Below are positions 1 through 6,090 of a stretch of 7,446 nucleotides of DNA, piece after piece (position 1 is the stretch's first letter; each line of letters opens with the position of its first letter). Below the pieces are notes generated by a model that did no database searches, was not told where the DNA came from, and worked only from the letters and a program-made list of their open reading frames with translations. The DNA lies in assembly GCA_014382465.1 (NCBI GenBank), contig JACNJP010000598.1:1-7446 (forward strand). The letters are read 5' to 3'. The DNA comes from Planctomycetota bacterium. GTDB lineage: Bacteria > Planctomycetota > UBA1135. Made by a program: the position numbers and the translations under genes.

Positions 1-592
1 CGCACCCGCGCCGGAGGCGCCTGAGGCCCCCCCGCCCGCCCCCCCGGGCCCGCCGCCCTTGCTCCGAGCACGACGCCCGCGCGCGCGCCCCTGCCGCCCA
101 CCGCCTCGACCGGCGGAGCCCCCTCGGGCGGCAGCTTCAGCCCGCCGCCGCCCTCAGGCGGACGGGTCGCCCTCCCTCCGGCCACGGTGGTCCCTCCCTC
201 GCGCCCCACCGGCGCACAGCCCGCGCGCCCGGTGACCTCCGCGCCAAGGGCTGCGGCCCGGCCGCCCTCGCGAAGCGCCCCGCCGGCACGCACCTCGCCT
301 CCCCCGCGCGCCTCCTCGCCCCCGCGCGCCTCCTCGCCCCCGCGCGCATCCTCGCCGCCGCGATCGGCCGCACCGGCGAGGGGATCCGGCGGGTCGGGCG
401 GAGGCGGCGCCCGCGGCCGCGTGGGTTCTTCTGGCGGCGGACGGCCGAAGGCCTCCCAGGATTCTTCCCCACCGGCGGTGAAGACGACTCCGGCACGCGT
501 CAGCCAGCCGGCCCCGCGGTCCAGGCCGGTCTCCACCCCCAAGCCCGCCAGCGCGCCCAGCCGTCCGGCGCCTCCGGCCGCCCGACCCGCCC
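1..592. other. Very GC-rich low-complexity region, coding status unresolved
   Basis: By hand count about 101 of 592 bases are A or T, so GC is about 83%. The A/T bases are not spread evenly over the three phases: about 50 fall at positions with remainder 1 modulo 3, 32 at remainder 0 and 19 at remainder 2. That hints at past or present coding, although the 18-bp tandem repeat contributes to it. Several frames stay open. One is a plus frame rich in Pro/Ala/Ser (open 25-684). Another is an Arg-rich plus frame open from the left edge to about 750. A third is a Gly/Glu/Arg-rich minus frame open from 680 to the left edge, whose first possible starts are TTG at 542 and GTG at 536. No frame reaches the near-complete GC3 of the neighbouring genes, none carries a recognisable domain, and no start has a convincing promoter or ribosome binding site. 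The region could be a disordered protein tail, the 5' part of a gene following mcsB, or non-coding DNA. Confidence 0.6.
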
Positions 593-684
593 CTACCCCT
601 TCCCCTTCAAACCGAGCGAGTCGCGGAGCAAGCGGGCGCGGCTCGCGTCCCGCTGGCCAGGGTCGAGCTCGGCGCCGATCCTAG
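187..684 (+). CDS. Possible Pro/Ala/Ser-rich disordered protein or C-terminal tail (doubtful)
   Basis: The frame is open from 25 to the TAG at 682-684, and its first usual start is GTG at 187. The translation (165 aa) is almost entirely Pro, Ala, Ser, Arg, Gly and Thr. It has a repeated A-S-S-P-P-R unit at about residues 41-58, then a Gly/Ser-rich linker, then a Pro/Lys/Thr/Ser-rich tail. There is no signal peptide, membrane segment or known domain. This composition is typical of disordered linkers in high-GC genomes, but random 83% GC sequence gives similar residues. Against it: the last 92 bp overlap the 3' end of mcsB on the opposite strand, no promoter or ribosome binding site precedes the GTG, and about 16% of third positions are A/T, higher than in the neighbouring genes. 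It may be the tail of a larger gene entering from the left in another frame. I regard it as a candidate only. Confidence 0.22.
   Translation: MVPPSRPTGAQPARPVTSAPRAAARPPSRSAPPARTSPPPRASSPPRASSPPRASSPPRSAAPARGSGGSGGGGARGRVGSSGGGRPKASQDSSPPAVKTTPARVSQPAPRSRPVSTPKPASAPSRPAPPAARPAPTPSPSNRASRGASGRGSRPAGQGRARRRS
293..364. repeat. 18-bp tandem repeat, two perfect and two degenerate copies
   Basis: The two units at 311-328 and 329-346 are identical (CCTCCTCGCCCCCGCGCG). Degenerate copies flank them at 293-310 and 347-364. The unit length is a multiple of three, so copy-number change would keep any reading frame. It would encode A-S-S-P-P-R on the plus strand or E-E-A-R-G-G on the minus strand. There is no spacer structure, so it is not a CRISPR array. 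Confidence 0.85.
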
Positions 685-1675
685 CCTGCAGGTGGCCTGG
701 CTGGATCTGGAAGGAGTCCGTCAGCAGCCTCTCGGGGTCGAGGTCGTAGCCGAGCTCGGGGGACAGGCCGCAGAGCATGGCGAGCCTCAAGGTGCTGAGC
801 GCCTCCAGCGCCTCGGCGGTCGAGAGCCCTTCCGCGTCGTTGAGCTGGAGGTAGGCCCGTTCGACGTCGGCGATCAGGGCCCGCCGGTTGGCGTCGTCGC
901 GCAGCAGCGCCTGCCTGACTTCCCGCTCGTAGCGCGTGACCTCGCCGCCGAAGTCCTCGATGACGTGGAGCTGCTGGCCGAGGTCGGTGCCAAGGGTGCG
1001 CTGGTTGCTGATCTGGTAGAGGTGCCCGAGCGCCCGGCTCCCTTCGCCGTGCACGCCGCGGACCGCCAGGAAGGACTTCTGGGCGGTCTGGAGCATGCGC
1101 TGGAGCGGAATTCTTGCCCGGGACAAGGCTGGCAGGTGGAGCAGGAGGGAGGCGCGCAATCCGGTGCCGGTGTTGGTCGGGCAGGCGGTGAGCCAGCCGT
1201 ACCTGGCGCTCCGCGCCAGATCGAAGCTGCGGGCGAGCCGGCGCGACAAGGGCTGGGCGCTGCGGATGGCTACCTGCAGATTGAGCCCCGAGGCGAAGGC
1301 CTGAATCCGGAAATGGTCCTCCTCGTTCACCAGCAGGCCGACGCTCTCCTCGCCATTGAAGAGGACCAGGGTCGGACGCGGGGCATCGAGCAGGTCGCGG
1401 GTGGCCAGGCTCCGCTCCACCAGGAGGTCGGCGTCGGCGCCGCGGAAGCCGCTCGGTTCGAGGATCAGGCCGTCCTGGAAGAACGAGGACAGGCGGTCGC
1501 GGGCCATCTGGCAGATCTCTCGCGCCTCCTCGGTCGCGAGCAGGGCGGGGAAGCGCCTGGCCGCCAGGTTCCGCGCCAGCCGCACGCGGCTCGCCACCAC
1601 GACGTCCGAGTCCGGACCGCCGGGCTGCAGCCAGGCGGGGAGCTTGTCCAGCAAGGGCTCGAGGCGAGGGTCCAT
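593..1675 (-). CDS. mcsB: Protein arginine kinase McsB
   Basis: McsB is an ATP:guanido phosphotransferase-family kinase that phosphorylates arginine side chains of cytosolic proteins. In Bacillus the mark sends proteins to the ClpC-ClpP protease and inactivates the CtsR repressor. The 360-aa length fits the family. Visible signatures are the N-terminal S-R-V-R-L-A-R-N block (residues 29-36), the catalytic N-E-E-D-H loop (117-121), the nucleotide-binding-site C-P-T-N-T-G-T-G segment with Cys165 (165-172), and the R-G-V-H-G-E-G-S segment (206-213) leading into Q-I-S-N-Q and T-L-G (to 229). Near the C-terminus R-D-A-S-R-A (342-347) matches the R-D-x-x-R-A phosphoarginine-sensing motif that separates McsB from arginine or creatine kinases. 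The ATG at 1675 starts just before the conserved N-lobe. A TACAAT hexamer lies 11 nt upstream and there is no Shine-Dalgarno sequence. No mcsA, ctsR or clpC is visible nearby, unlike the Bacillus operon. The divergent neighbour is a potassium channel gene. Confidence 0.94.
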   Translation of the reverse strand: MDPRLEPLLDKLPAWLQPGGPDSDVVVASRVRLARNLAARRFPALLATEEAREICQMARDRLSSFFQDGLILEPSGFRGADADLLVERSLATRDLLDAPRPTLVLFNGEESVGLLVNEEDHFRIQAFASGLNLQVAIRSAQPLSRRLARSFDLARSARYGWLTACPTNTGTGLRASLLLHLPALSRARIPLQRMLQTAQKSFLAVRGVHGEGSRALGHLYQISNQRTLGTDLGQQLHVIEDFGGEVTRYEREVRQALLRDDANRRALIADVERAYLQLNDAEGLSTAEALEALSTLRLAMLCGLSPELGYDLDPERLLTDSFQIQPGHLQARIGAELDPGQRDASRARLLRDSLGLKGKG

Positions 1676-1686
1676 GAAGCGAGGAG

Positions 1687-1692
1687 ATTGTA
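1687..1692 (-). promoter_or_regulatory. Putative -10 element of the mcsB promoter
   Basis: The minus strand reads TACAAT here, five of six matches to the sigma-70 -10 consensus, in otherwise GC-rich DNA. It ends 11 nt before the mcsB ATG. A transcript starting 6-7 nt downstream would have a leader of only about 4-5 nt. There is no good TTGACA-like -35 at 16-18 bp spacing. The call is inferred from sequence only. Confidence 0.5.
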
Positions 1693-1704
1693 GGCCGATC
1701 CGGC

Positions 1705-1710
1705 TAGAAT
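1705..1710 (+). promoter_or_regulatory. Putative -10 element of the potassium channel promoter
   Basis: TAGAAT matches TATAAT at five of six positions and ends exactly 9 nt before the GTG start of the channel gene, so the predicted transcript is leaderless or nearly so. Its TAG is in frame with the GTG, so translation cannot begin further upstream. It lies 12 bp from the oppositely oriented mcsB -10 hexamer, so the two promoters overlap. No clear -35 is seen. Confidence 0.55.
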
Positions 1711-1719
1711 CCGCGGCGC

Positions 1720-2742
1720 GTGCAGAAAAGCCGGCTCGAGAACCAGGTCGCGGTCCGCGACCTCCGCCTCCTGGGCATCTGGGTCGCCACCGTGCTCGCC
1801 GCCGGCACCCTCGGCTATGTCCTGATCGAGGACCTGACCCCCTTCGACGCCCTCTACATGACCGTGATCACGGTCAGCACGGTGGGCTACGAGGAGGTCG
1901 GCGAACTGAGCACCCTGGGACGGGTCTTCACGCTCCTGGTAATCACCGCCGGGGTCACCACCTTCTTCTTCGCCGGCGGCTTCCTGGCGCGGGCGGTGCT
2001 CGCGAACGTGCCGAGACGGAACGAGAGACGCATGGAGAAAGCCATCGAAAAGCTCGACCACCACGTGATCCTGTGCGGCTACGGCCGCCTCGGCCAGGTG
2101 GTGCGGGAGGAGCTGGAAGCCGCGGGGAGGCCCTTCGTGGTCATCGACCACCGCGAGGACGTCGTCGCCGAGCTGCTGGCCATGCGCGTGCCCTGCCTCC
2201 ACGGTGACGCGACGGACGAGGAGCTGCTGGCGAAGGCCGGGATCGACCGGGCCTCGGGAGTGATCGCGACCGTCGGCACCGACGCCGACAACGTCTTCAT
2301 CACCCTGACCGCACGCCAGCGCAACCCCGAGTGCCGGATCGTCGCGCGGGCCGAAGATCCGCGCAGCGAGCGGCAGCTGCTCCGGGTCGGCGCCGATCGG
2401 GTGGTCCCGCCGTACCAACTCGGCGGCCTGCGCCTGGCCCAGGCCTTCCTCCGGCCGAGCGCCCTCGACCTGGCCGACCTCGCGCTCGGAGAGCGCCACC
2501 ACGAGGTCATCATCGACGAGATCCGCCTGCCGGCCGACCTGCCCGAGGACCAGCGGACCCTGGCGGCGATGCAGCTCGGCAGCCGCTACAGCCTGATCGC
2601 TGTCGCGGTCCACCGCCCCGACGGCTCGCGGGCCTTCAATCCGAGGGCCGACACCCCGCTCCGCCCGGGCGACTCGCTGCTGGTCCTGGGCGAACCCCAG
2701 GACATCGACGCCTACCTGCGGCTCCTCGGCAACTGCCGCTGA
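1720..2742 (+). CDS. Two-TM potassium channel with C-terminal RCK (TrkA-N/TrkA-C) domains
   Basis: This is a 340-aa inner-membrane potassium channel subunit of the MthK/Kch type, expected to work as a tetramer whose cytoplasmic RCK domains form a gating ring. A first hydrophobic helix covers about residues 17-34. A pore loop follows with filter T-V-G-Y-E-E (54-59), then a second helix at about 68-96 and a basic linker. The Rossmann-type RCK-N domain starts with H-V-I-L-C-G-Y-G-R-L-G (115-125), the G-x-G-x-x-G nucleotide site, with Asp143 at the end of the second strand. A TrkA-C domain covers about 250-335. The filter has Glu where the canonical G-Y-G signature has its second Gly. The GTG start at 1720 is well defined: an in-frame TAG lies five codons upstream, and the next Met (residue 47) would remove the first helix. 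The gene is divergent from mcsB and converges on the arginase gene, with 7 bp between stop codons. The gating ligand cannot be read from the sequence. Confidence 0.94.
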   Translation: MQKSRLENQVAVRDLRLLGIWVATVLAAGTLGYVLIEDLTPFDALYMTVITVSTVGYEEVGELSTLGRVFTLLVITAGVTTFFFAGGFLARAVLANVPRRNERRMEKAIEKLDHHVILCGYGRLGQVVREELEAAGRPFVVIDHREDVVAELLAMRVPCLHGDATDEELLAKAGIDRASGVIATVGTDADNVFITLTARQRNPECRIVARAEDPRSERQLLRVGADRVVPPYQLGGLRLAQAFLRPSALDLADLALGERHHEVIIDEIRLPADLPEDQRTLAAMQLGSRYSLIAVAVHRPDGSRAFNPRADTPLRPGDSLLVLGEPQDIDAYLRLLGNCR

Positions 2743-2750
2743 GGAGCGGC
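2721..2750. terminator. Hairpin at the convergent gene junction, possible bidirectional terminator
   Basis: Two alternative stems lie where the channel and arginase genes converge. GCTCCTC (2721-2727) pairs with GAGGAGC (2741-2747), with GGC/GCC (2728-2730/2735-2737) stacked inside. Alternatively, GCCGCT (2735-2740) pairs with AGCGGC (2745-2750) around a 4-nt loop. The structure overlaps both stop codons. No T-run follows on either strand, so intrinsic termination is uncertain. It could instead protect 3' ends or block antisense read-through. Confidence 0.4.
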
Positions 2751-3667
2751 TAGAGGATCGAGAGGCCGAAGGCGCTGAGGATGAGGTGCTTCATGGTCTC
2801 GGCGCTGCGGTTGCGCTCGTCGAGCACCGGGTTCAGCTCCACCACCTCGAGCGAGCTCAGCATGCCGGTGTCGGCGACGCACTCCATCAGGAGGTGGGCC
2901 TCGCGGTATCCGACGCCGCCGGGGACCGGCGTGCCCACCCCAGGAGCGATCCCGGGATCCAGGCCGTCGACGTCGAAGCTGAGGTGGAAGCCGGCGGTGC
3001 CGTGGGTGACCAGCGCAAGGGCCTCATCGACCACCGCGCCGATGCCGCGCTGGTCGATCTCGCGCATGCTGAAGGCGCGGACGCCGGAGTCGCGGATGAT
3101 CTTGCGCTCGCCGCCGTCGATGTCGCGCAGGCCGATCAGGACCACCCGCTCCGGCGCAATCTTGGGGCTGAAGCCGCCGATGCCGGCGAGCTCGGGATCT
3201 CCCATGCCGAGCAGGTGGGCCAGGGGCATGCCGTGGATGTTGCCGGAGGGCGAGGACTGGGGCGTGTTCATGTCGCCGTGGGCGTCGAACCAGATCAGGC
3301 CGAAGTCCTCGCCGCGGGACCGGAAGTGGGCCGCGACCCCGGCCACCGTCCCCATGGCGATCGAGTGGTCTCCGCCATAGACCAGCGGCGTCGAGCCCTC
3401 GTCGAGGATCTGCTGAGTCCTCGCGGCCAGCCGCTCGCAGACGTGCAGGATCTCGCGGCGGAAGCGCTGCGCCAGGTCCGCGGGGGACCGCGTCTCCATG
3501 GCCGGCACCATGATGTCCTGCTCGCGCTCGACCGTGCCCCCGAGCCGGCGGAGGTCCTCGCTGACCCCGGTGATGCGCAGGGCGCTCGGCCCCATGTCGG
3601 TGCCGCGGCGGCTGGCGCCGAGGTCCATCGGCACCCCAAGGATGCGGATCTGCTTGGTGGTGGCCAT
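2750..3667 (-). CDS. rocF: Arginase (ureohydrolase family)
   Basis: This cytosolic dimanganese hydrolase would convert L-arginine to L-ornithine and urea. Its 305 aa match the family length. The N-terminus has the typical I-L-G-V-P-M-D-L-G strand followed by R-R-G-T-D-M-G-P (20-27). Metal ligands are visible as G-G-D-H-S (His101), D-A-H-G-D (Asp128, His130, Asp132) and S-F-D-V-D-G-L-D-P (Asp232, Asp234). S-G-N-I-H-G (141-146) holds the catalytic histidine at 145, and V-V-E-L-N-P supplies Glu277. The G-V-G-T-P-V-P-G-G loop (244-252) and the arginase-like S-G-N-I-H-G segment favour arginase over agmatinase or formiminoglutamase, though substrate is inferred. It is the last gene of the minus-strand operon. 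Its ATG lies 10 nt after the phosphomannomutase stop, and no clear Shine-Dalgarno sequence is present. The product ornithine could feed proline, polyamine or glutamate pathways, but no such gene is in view. Confidence 0.94.
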   Translation of the reverse strand: MATTKQIRILGVPMDLGASRRGTDMGPSALRITGVSEDLRRLGGTVEREQDIMVPAMETRSPADLAQRFRREILHVCERLAARTQQILDEGSTPLVYGGDHSIAMGTVAGVAAHFRSRGEDFGLIWFDAHGDMNTPQSSPSGNIHGMPLAHLLGMGDPELAGIGGFSPKIAPERVVLIGLRDIDGGERKIIRDSGVRAFSMREIDQRGIGAVVDEALALVTHGTAGFHLSFDVDGLDPGIAPGVGTPVPGGVGYREAHLLMECVADTGMLSSLEVVELNPVLDERNRSAETMKHLILSAFGLSIL

Positions 3668-3677
3668 GCAGGCCAGC

Positions 3678-5033
3678 CTACTCGGGCTGGACCCCCAGGA
3701 GCTCGAAGACCTCCCGGGTGCGGGACTCCATCACCTCGCGGCGGTCGGACTCGAGGTTCATCCGCAGCAGCGGCTCGGTGTTGGAGGCGCGCAGGTTGAC
3801 CCACCACCAGCCGGAGCTGCCGGGCTCCCCGTAGGCGATGGTGATCCCGTCGAGCTCGTCCTGGGCGCCGCCGGCGAAGTGGCGCTTGAGCAGGCCGATG
3901 GCCGCCGCCTTGTCCTCGACCCGGAAATTCACCTCGCCGGTCGAGTGGTAAGGCATCAGCTCGTCGAGCATGGCGCTGAAGGGCCGCTCGCTGCGCGAGA
4001 GGAGGTTGAGCACCGACAGCAGGATGATCTCCGAGTTGTCGGCGAACCAGTTGTCCCGGAAGTAGTAGTGGCCGCTGAGTTCGCCGCCGAAGGGGGCGTC
4101 GTGCTCGCGCATGCGGGCCTTCAGGAAGCTGTGTCCGACCCGCTCCTTGACCGGCCGGCCGCCGCCGGCGAGGATCGTCTGCGGCAGGATCCAGGAGGAG
4201 CGGAGGTCGTAGACGATGGCGGCGCCGGGCTCTCGCGCCAGGACATCGCGCGCCACCAGGGCGGTGATGATGTCGTTGCCGATGGCCCGGCCCTTTTCGT
4301 CGACGAAGCAGCAGCGGTCGGCGTCGCCGTCGAAGGCGGCGCCGATCTCGGCCCCGCGGTCCCCCACCAGGCGGATCAGGTCGGCGAGGTTCTCCTTCTT
4401 CAGCGGGTTGGCCTCGTGGTTGGGGAAGCTGCCGTCGAGGTGGTAGTAGAGGCCGTGGTGCTGCACCTGCGGCAGCCGGGCGAGCAGCCCCGGGAAGGTG
4501 TGGGCGGCCATGCCGTTGGCCGCGTCCGAGGCCAGCACCATCGGCCGCGCCAGGTCGGCCCACTTCATGACGTGGTCGAGGTAGGCCGACAGGACGTCGA
4601 CCTGCTCGAGGCCGCCGCGCTCGGCCTTGGGCGCCGGCTGGTCGGCCGCGGTGGCCATCCGCTCGAGGTCGAGGATGCCGTCGTCGGCGCTGATCGGCCT
4701 GGCCTGCTCGCGGCAGAGCTTGAAGCCGATGTAGCGCGGGCCGTTGTGGCTGGCGGTGACGTTGACGCCGCCGGCAGCGCCCAGGTGACCGATGGCGAAG
4801 TAGAGCTGGGGCGTCGAGGTCAGCCCGGCGTCGATGACGTGGACCCCGCCGTCGCGGACGCCGTCGATGAAGGCGCCCTGGATCTCGGGCGCCATCGTGC
4901 GCATGTCTCGCCCGACCACCACCGGCCCCCGCCCGAGGAAGTCGGCGTAGGCGCGGCCGACGCGGCGGGCCAGCCCGGCGTCGATCTGGTCGGGGTAGGT
5001 CCCCCGGATGTCGTAGGCCTTGAAGACGGACAT
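3678..5033 (-). CDS. manB: Phosphomannomutase/phosphoglucomutase
   Basis: This is a cytosolic alpha-D-phosphohexomutase that would interconvert mannose- or glucose-1-phosphate and the 6-phosphates, feeding nucleotide sugars for polysaccharide and envelope glycans. The 451-aa protein has the four-domain family order. Y-D-I-R-G-T-Y-P (7-14) opens domain 1. T-A-S-H-N (93-97) carries the phosphoserine Ser95. D-G-D-A-D-R (235-240) is the magnesium loop. G-G-E-L-S-G-H (316-322) is the sugar-recognition loop. R-A-S-N-T-E-P (415-421) is the phosphate-binding loop. The context after the phosphoserine is H-N-G-P-R-Y-I-G-F-K rather than the commoner H-N-P-x-x-Y-N-G form. The short Y-D-I-R-G entry and the overall layout favour the AlgC/ManB type over GlmM, which has M-S-H-N, but glucose versus mannose preference cannot be told. 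The ATG lies 4 nt after the threonine aldolase stop and has no evident Shine-Dalgarno sequence. It is an odd member of an operon otherwise made of amino-acid enzymes. Confidence 0.95.
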   Translation of the reverse strand: MSVFKAYDIRGTYPDQIDAGLARRVGRAYADFLGRGPVVVGRDMRTMAPEIQGAFIDGVRDGGVHVIDAGLTSTPQLYFAIGHLGAAGGVNVTASHNGPRYIGFKLCREQARPISADDGILDLERMATAADQPAPKAERGGLEQVDVLSAYLDHVMKWADLARPMVLASDAANGMAAHTFPGLLARLPQVQHHGLYYHLDGSFPNHEANPLKKENLADLIRLVGDRGAEIGAAFDGDADRCCFVDEKGRAIGNDIITALVARDVLAREPGAAIVYDLRSSWILPQTILAGGGRPVKERVGHSFLKARMREHDAPFGGELSGHYYFRDNWFADNSEIILLSVLNLLSRSERPFSAMLDELMPYHSTGEVNFRVEDKAAAIGLLKRHFAGGAQDELDGITIAYGEPGSSGWWWVNLRASNTEPLLRMNLESDRREVMESRTREVFELLGVQPE

Positions 5034-5037
5034 GGGA

Positions 5038-6090
5038 TCAGCCGCGAGGGGTGGCGGTGACGATCTCCTGGAGGGCCTGGGCGGCCCGGTCGATGTCGGG
5101 GTCGCTGACCAGCCGGTGGGTCACGAAGCGCAGCAGCCGGTCGCCGATCGCCAGGGCCAGCACCCCGTGGTCGCTGAGGGCCGCCTCCACCATCGGCGCG
5201 TCGAGCCCCGGGTGCGTGATCTCGACGAACAGGATGTTGGTGTCGATGTTCGGCTGGGCGATCTGGAGCCCCGGCAGGCCGAGGATGGCGCCGCCGAGCT
5301 TGCGGCAGCGGGCGTTGTCGTCGCTGAGCAGCGGCAGCACCTCGTCCAGGGCAATGAGGCCGCAGATGGCGAGATAGCCGGCTTGGCGCATCCCGCCGCC
5401 GAGCCACTTCCGCACCCGCTTGGCGCGCTCGATGAAGGCGCCGCTGCCGATCAGGAGGCTGCCCACCGGGCACGACAGCCCCTTGCACAGCGACACCGAC
5501 ATCGAGTCGCACATGGCGCCGTAGTCGGCGGCGTCGATGCCGGTCTCGGCCAGGGCGTTGAAGATGCGGGCGCCGTCGATGTGGACCGGGATCCCGAGCT
5601 GCAAGCTCAGCGCCCGCAGCGACTCGAGGTAGCTCATCGGCAGGATCGAGCCGCCGGAGAACAGGTGGGTCTGCTCGAGGCAGATCAGCGCGGTGCGCGG
5701 CATGTGGACCGACGGCGGCCGCACCGCCGCCCGGACCTCGTCCACCGGCAGCATGCCGGCCTCGCCGGCGATCGTGCGCACGTGGGCCCCGCCGACGCGC
5801 GACAGCCCGCCGCCCTCGTACATGAAGATGTGGGCGTCGGACTCGACGATCACCTCCTCGCCGGGCTCGATGTGGGCCGCCACCGCGCACTGGTTCGACA
5901 TCGTGCCGGAGGGCGTGAACAGCGCCGCCTCGTGGCCGAACAGCTCGGCGAAGCGCTTCTCGAGGGCGTCGACCGTCGGGTCGTCGCCGAGCACGGCGTC
6001 GCCGACGCGCGCGGTGGCCATCGCCTCGAGCATGCGGGCGGTCGGGGTGGTGACCGTGTCGGAGCGGAAGTCGGCGAAGCGCTGACCCAT
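5038..6090 (-). CDS. ltaE: Low-specificity L-threonine aldolase
   Basis: This cytosolic PLP-dependent lyase would split L-threonine or allo-threonine into glycine and acetaldehyde (fold type I, beta-eliminating lyase family). Its 350 aa match the family. It begins at once with the hallmark F-R-S-D-T-V-T-T-P-T (8-17), which supports the ATG at 6090. G-D-D-P-T-V (35-40) and P-S-G-T-M-S-N-Q (60-67) form the cofactor phosphate region. A-H-I-F-M-Y-E (86-92) contributes the stacking histidine. H-I-D-G-A-R-I-F-N-A (170-179) holds Asp172 and Arg175. S-L-C-K-G-L (200-205) has the Schiff-base Lys203. G-G-G-M-R-Q-A-G (231-238) and R-F-V-T-H (321-325) complete the site. The usual E-N-T-H segment reads E-Q-T-H here (139-142). 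Its ATG overlaps the aminotransferase stop by one base (TGATG), so translational coupling is likely. Stereopreference cannot be predicted. Confidence 0.95.
   Translation of the reverse strand: MGQRFADFRSDTVTTPTARMLEAMATARVGDAVLGDDPTVDALEKRFAELFGHEAALFTPSGTMSNQCAVAAHIEPGEEVIVESDAHIFMYEGGGLSRVGGAHVRTIAGEAGMLPVDEVRAAVRPPSVHMPRTALICLEQTHLFSGGSILPMSYLESLRALSLQLGIPVHIDGARIFNALAETGIDAADYGAMCDSMSVSLCKGLSCPVGSLLIGSGAFIERAKRVRKWLGGGMRQAGYLAICGLIALDEVLPLLSDDNARCRKLGGAILGLPGLQIAQPNIDTNILFVEITHPGLDAPMVEAALSDHGVLALAIGDRLLRFVTHRLVSDPDIDRAAQALQEIVTATPRG

Noticed and set aside
293..364. CRISPR array
   Set aside because: The repeats are only 18 bp, directly adjacent without spacers, and no cas gene is in view.
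137..496. Arg-rich minus-strand reading frame in the left low-complexity region
   Set aside because: It lies in the mcsB frame after the mcsB stop, is very basic and repetitive, and has no initiation signal. I could not prefer it over the other frames there.
692..1693. Long plus-strand reading frame opposite mcsB
   Set aside because: It is antisense to a gene with unmistakable kinase motifs, is rich in Gly/Glu/Val/Ala and lacks any domain. It is the usual GC-rich shadow frame.
1465..2613. Minus-strand reading frame spanning the mcsB-channel intergenic region
   Set aside because: It runs antisense through the channel gene and out of frame into mcsB. Its tail is a frame-shifted copy of the mcsB coding DNA.
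593..3667. Functional arginine circuit linking McsB and arginase
   Set aside because: McsB acts on protein arginine residues and arginase on free arginine. They sit in separate, non-adjacent transcription units, so proximity alone does not support a link.
3295..4563. Arg/Pro-rich minus-strand frame across the phosphomannomutase-arginase junction
   Set aside because: It is an out-of-frame reading of two well-supported genes on the same strand.
3498..5060. 520-codon plus-strand reading frame over the phosphomannomutase and arginase genes
   Set aside because: It is longer than the real genes but has no recognisable motif. The opposite strand carries all catalytic motifs of two families, so this is a shadow of high GC3.
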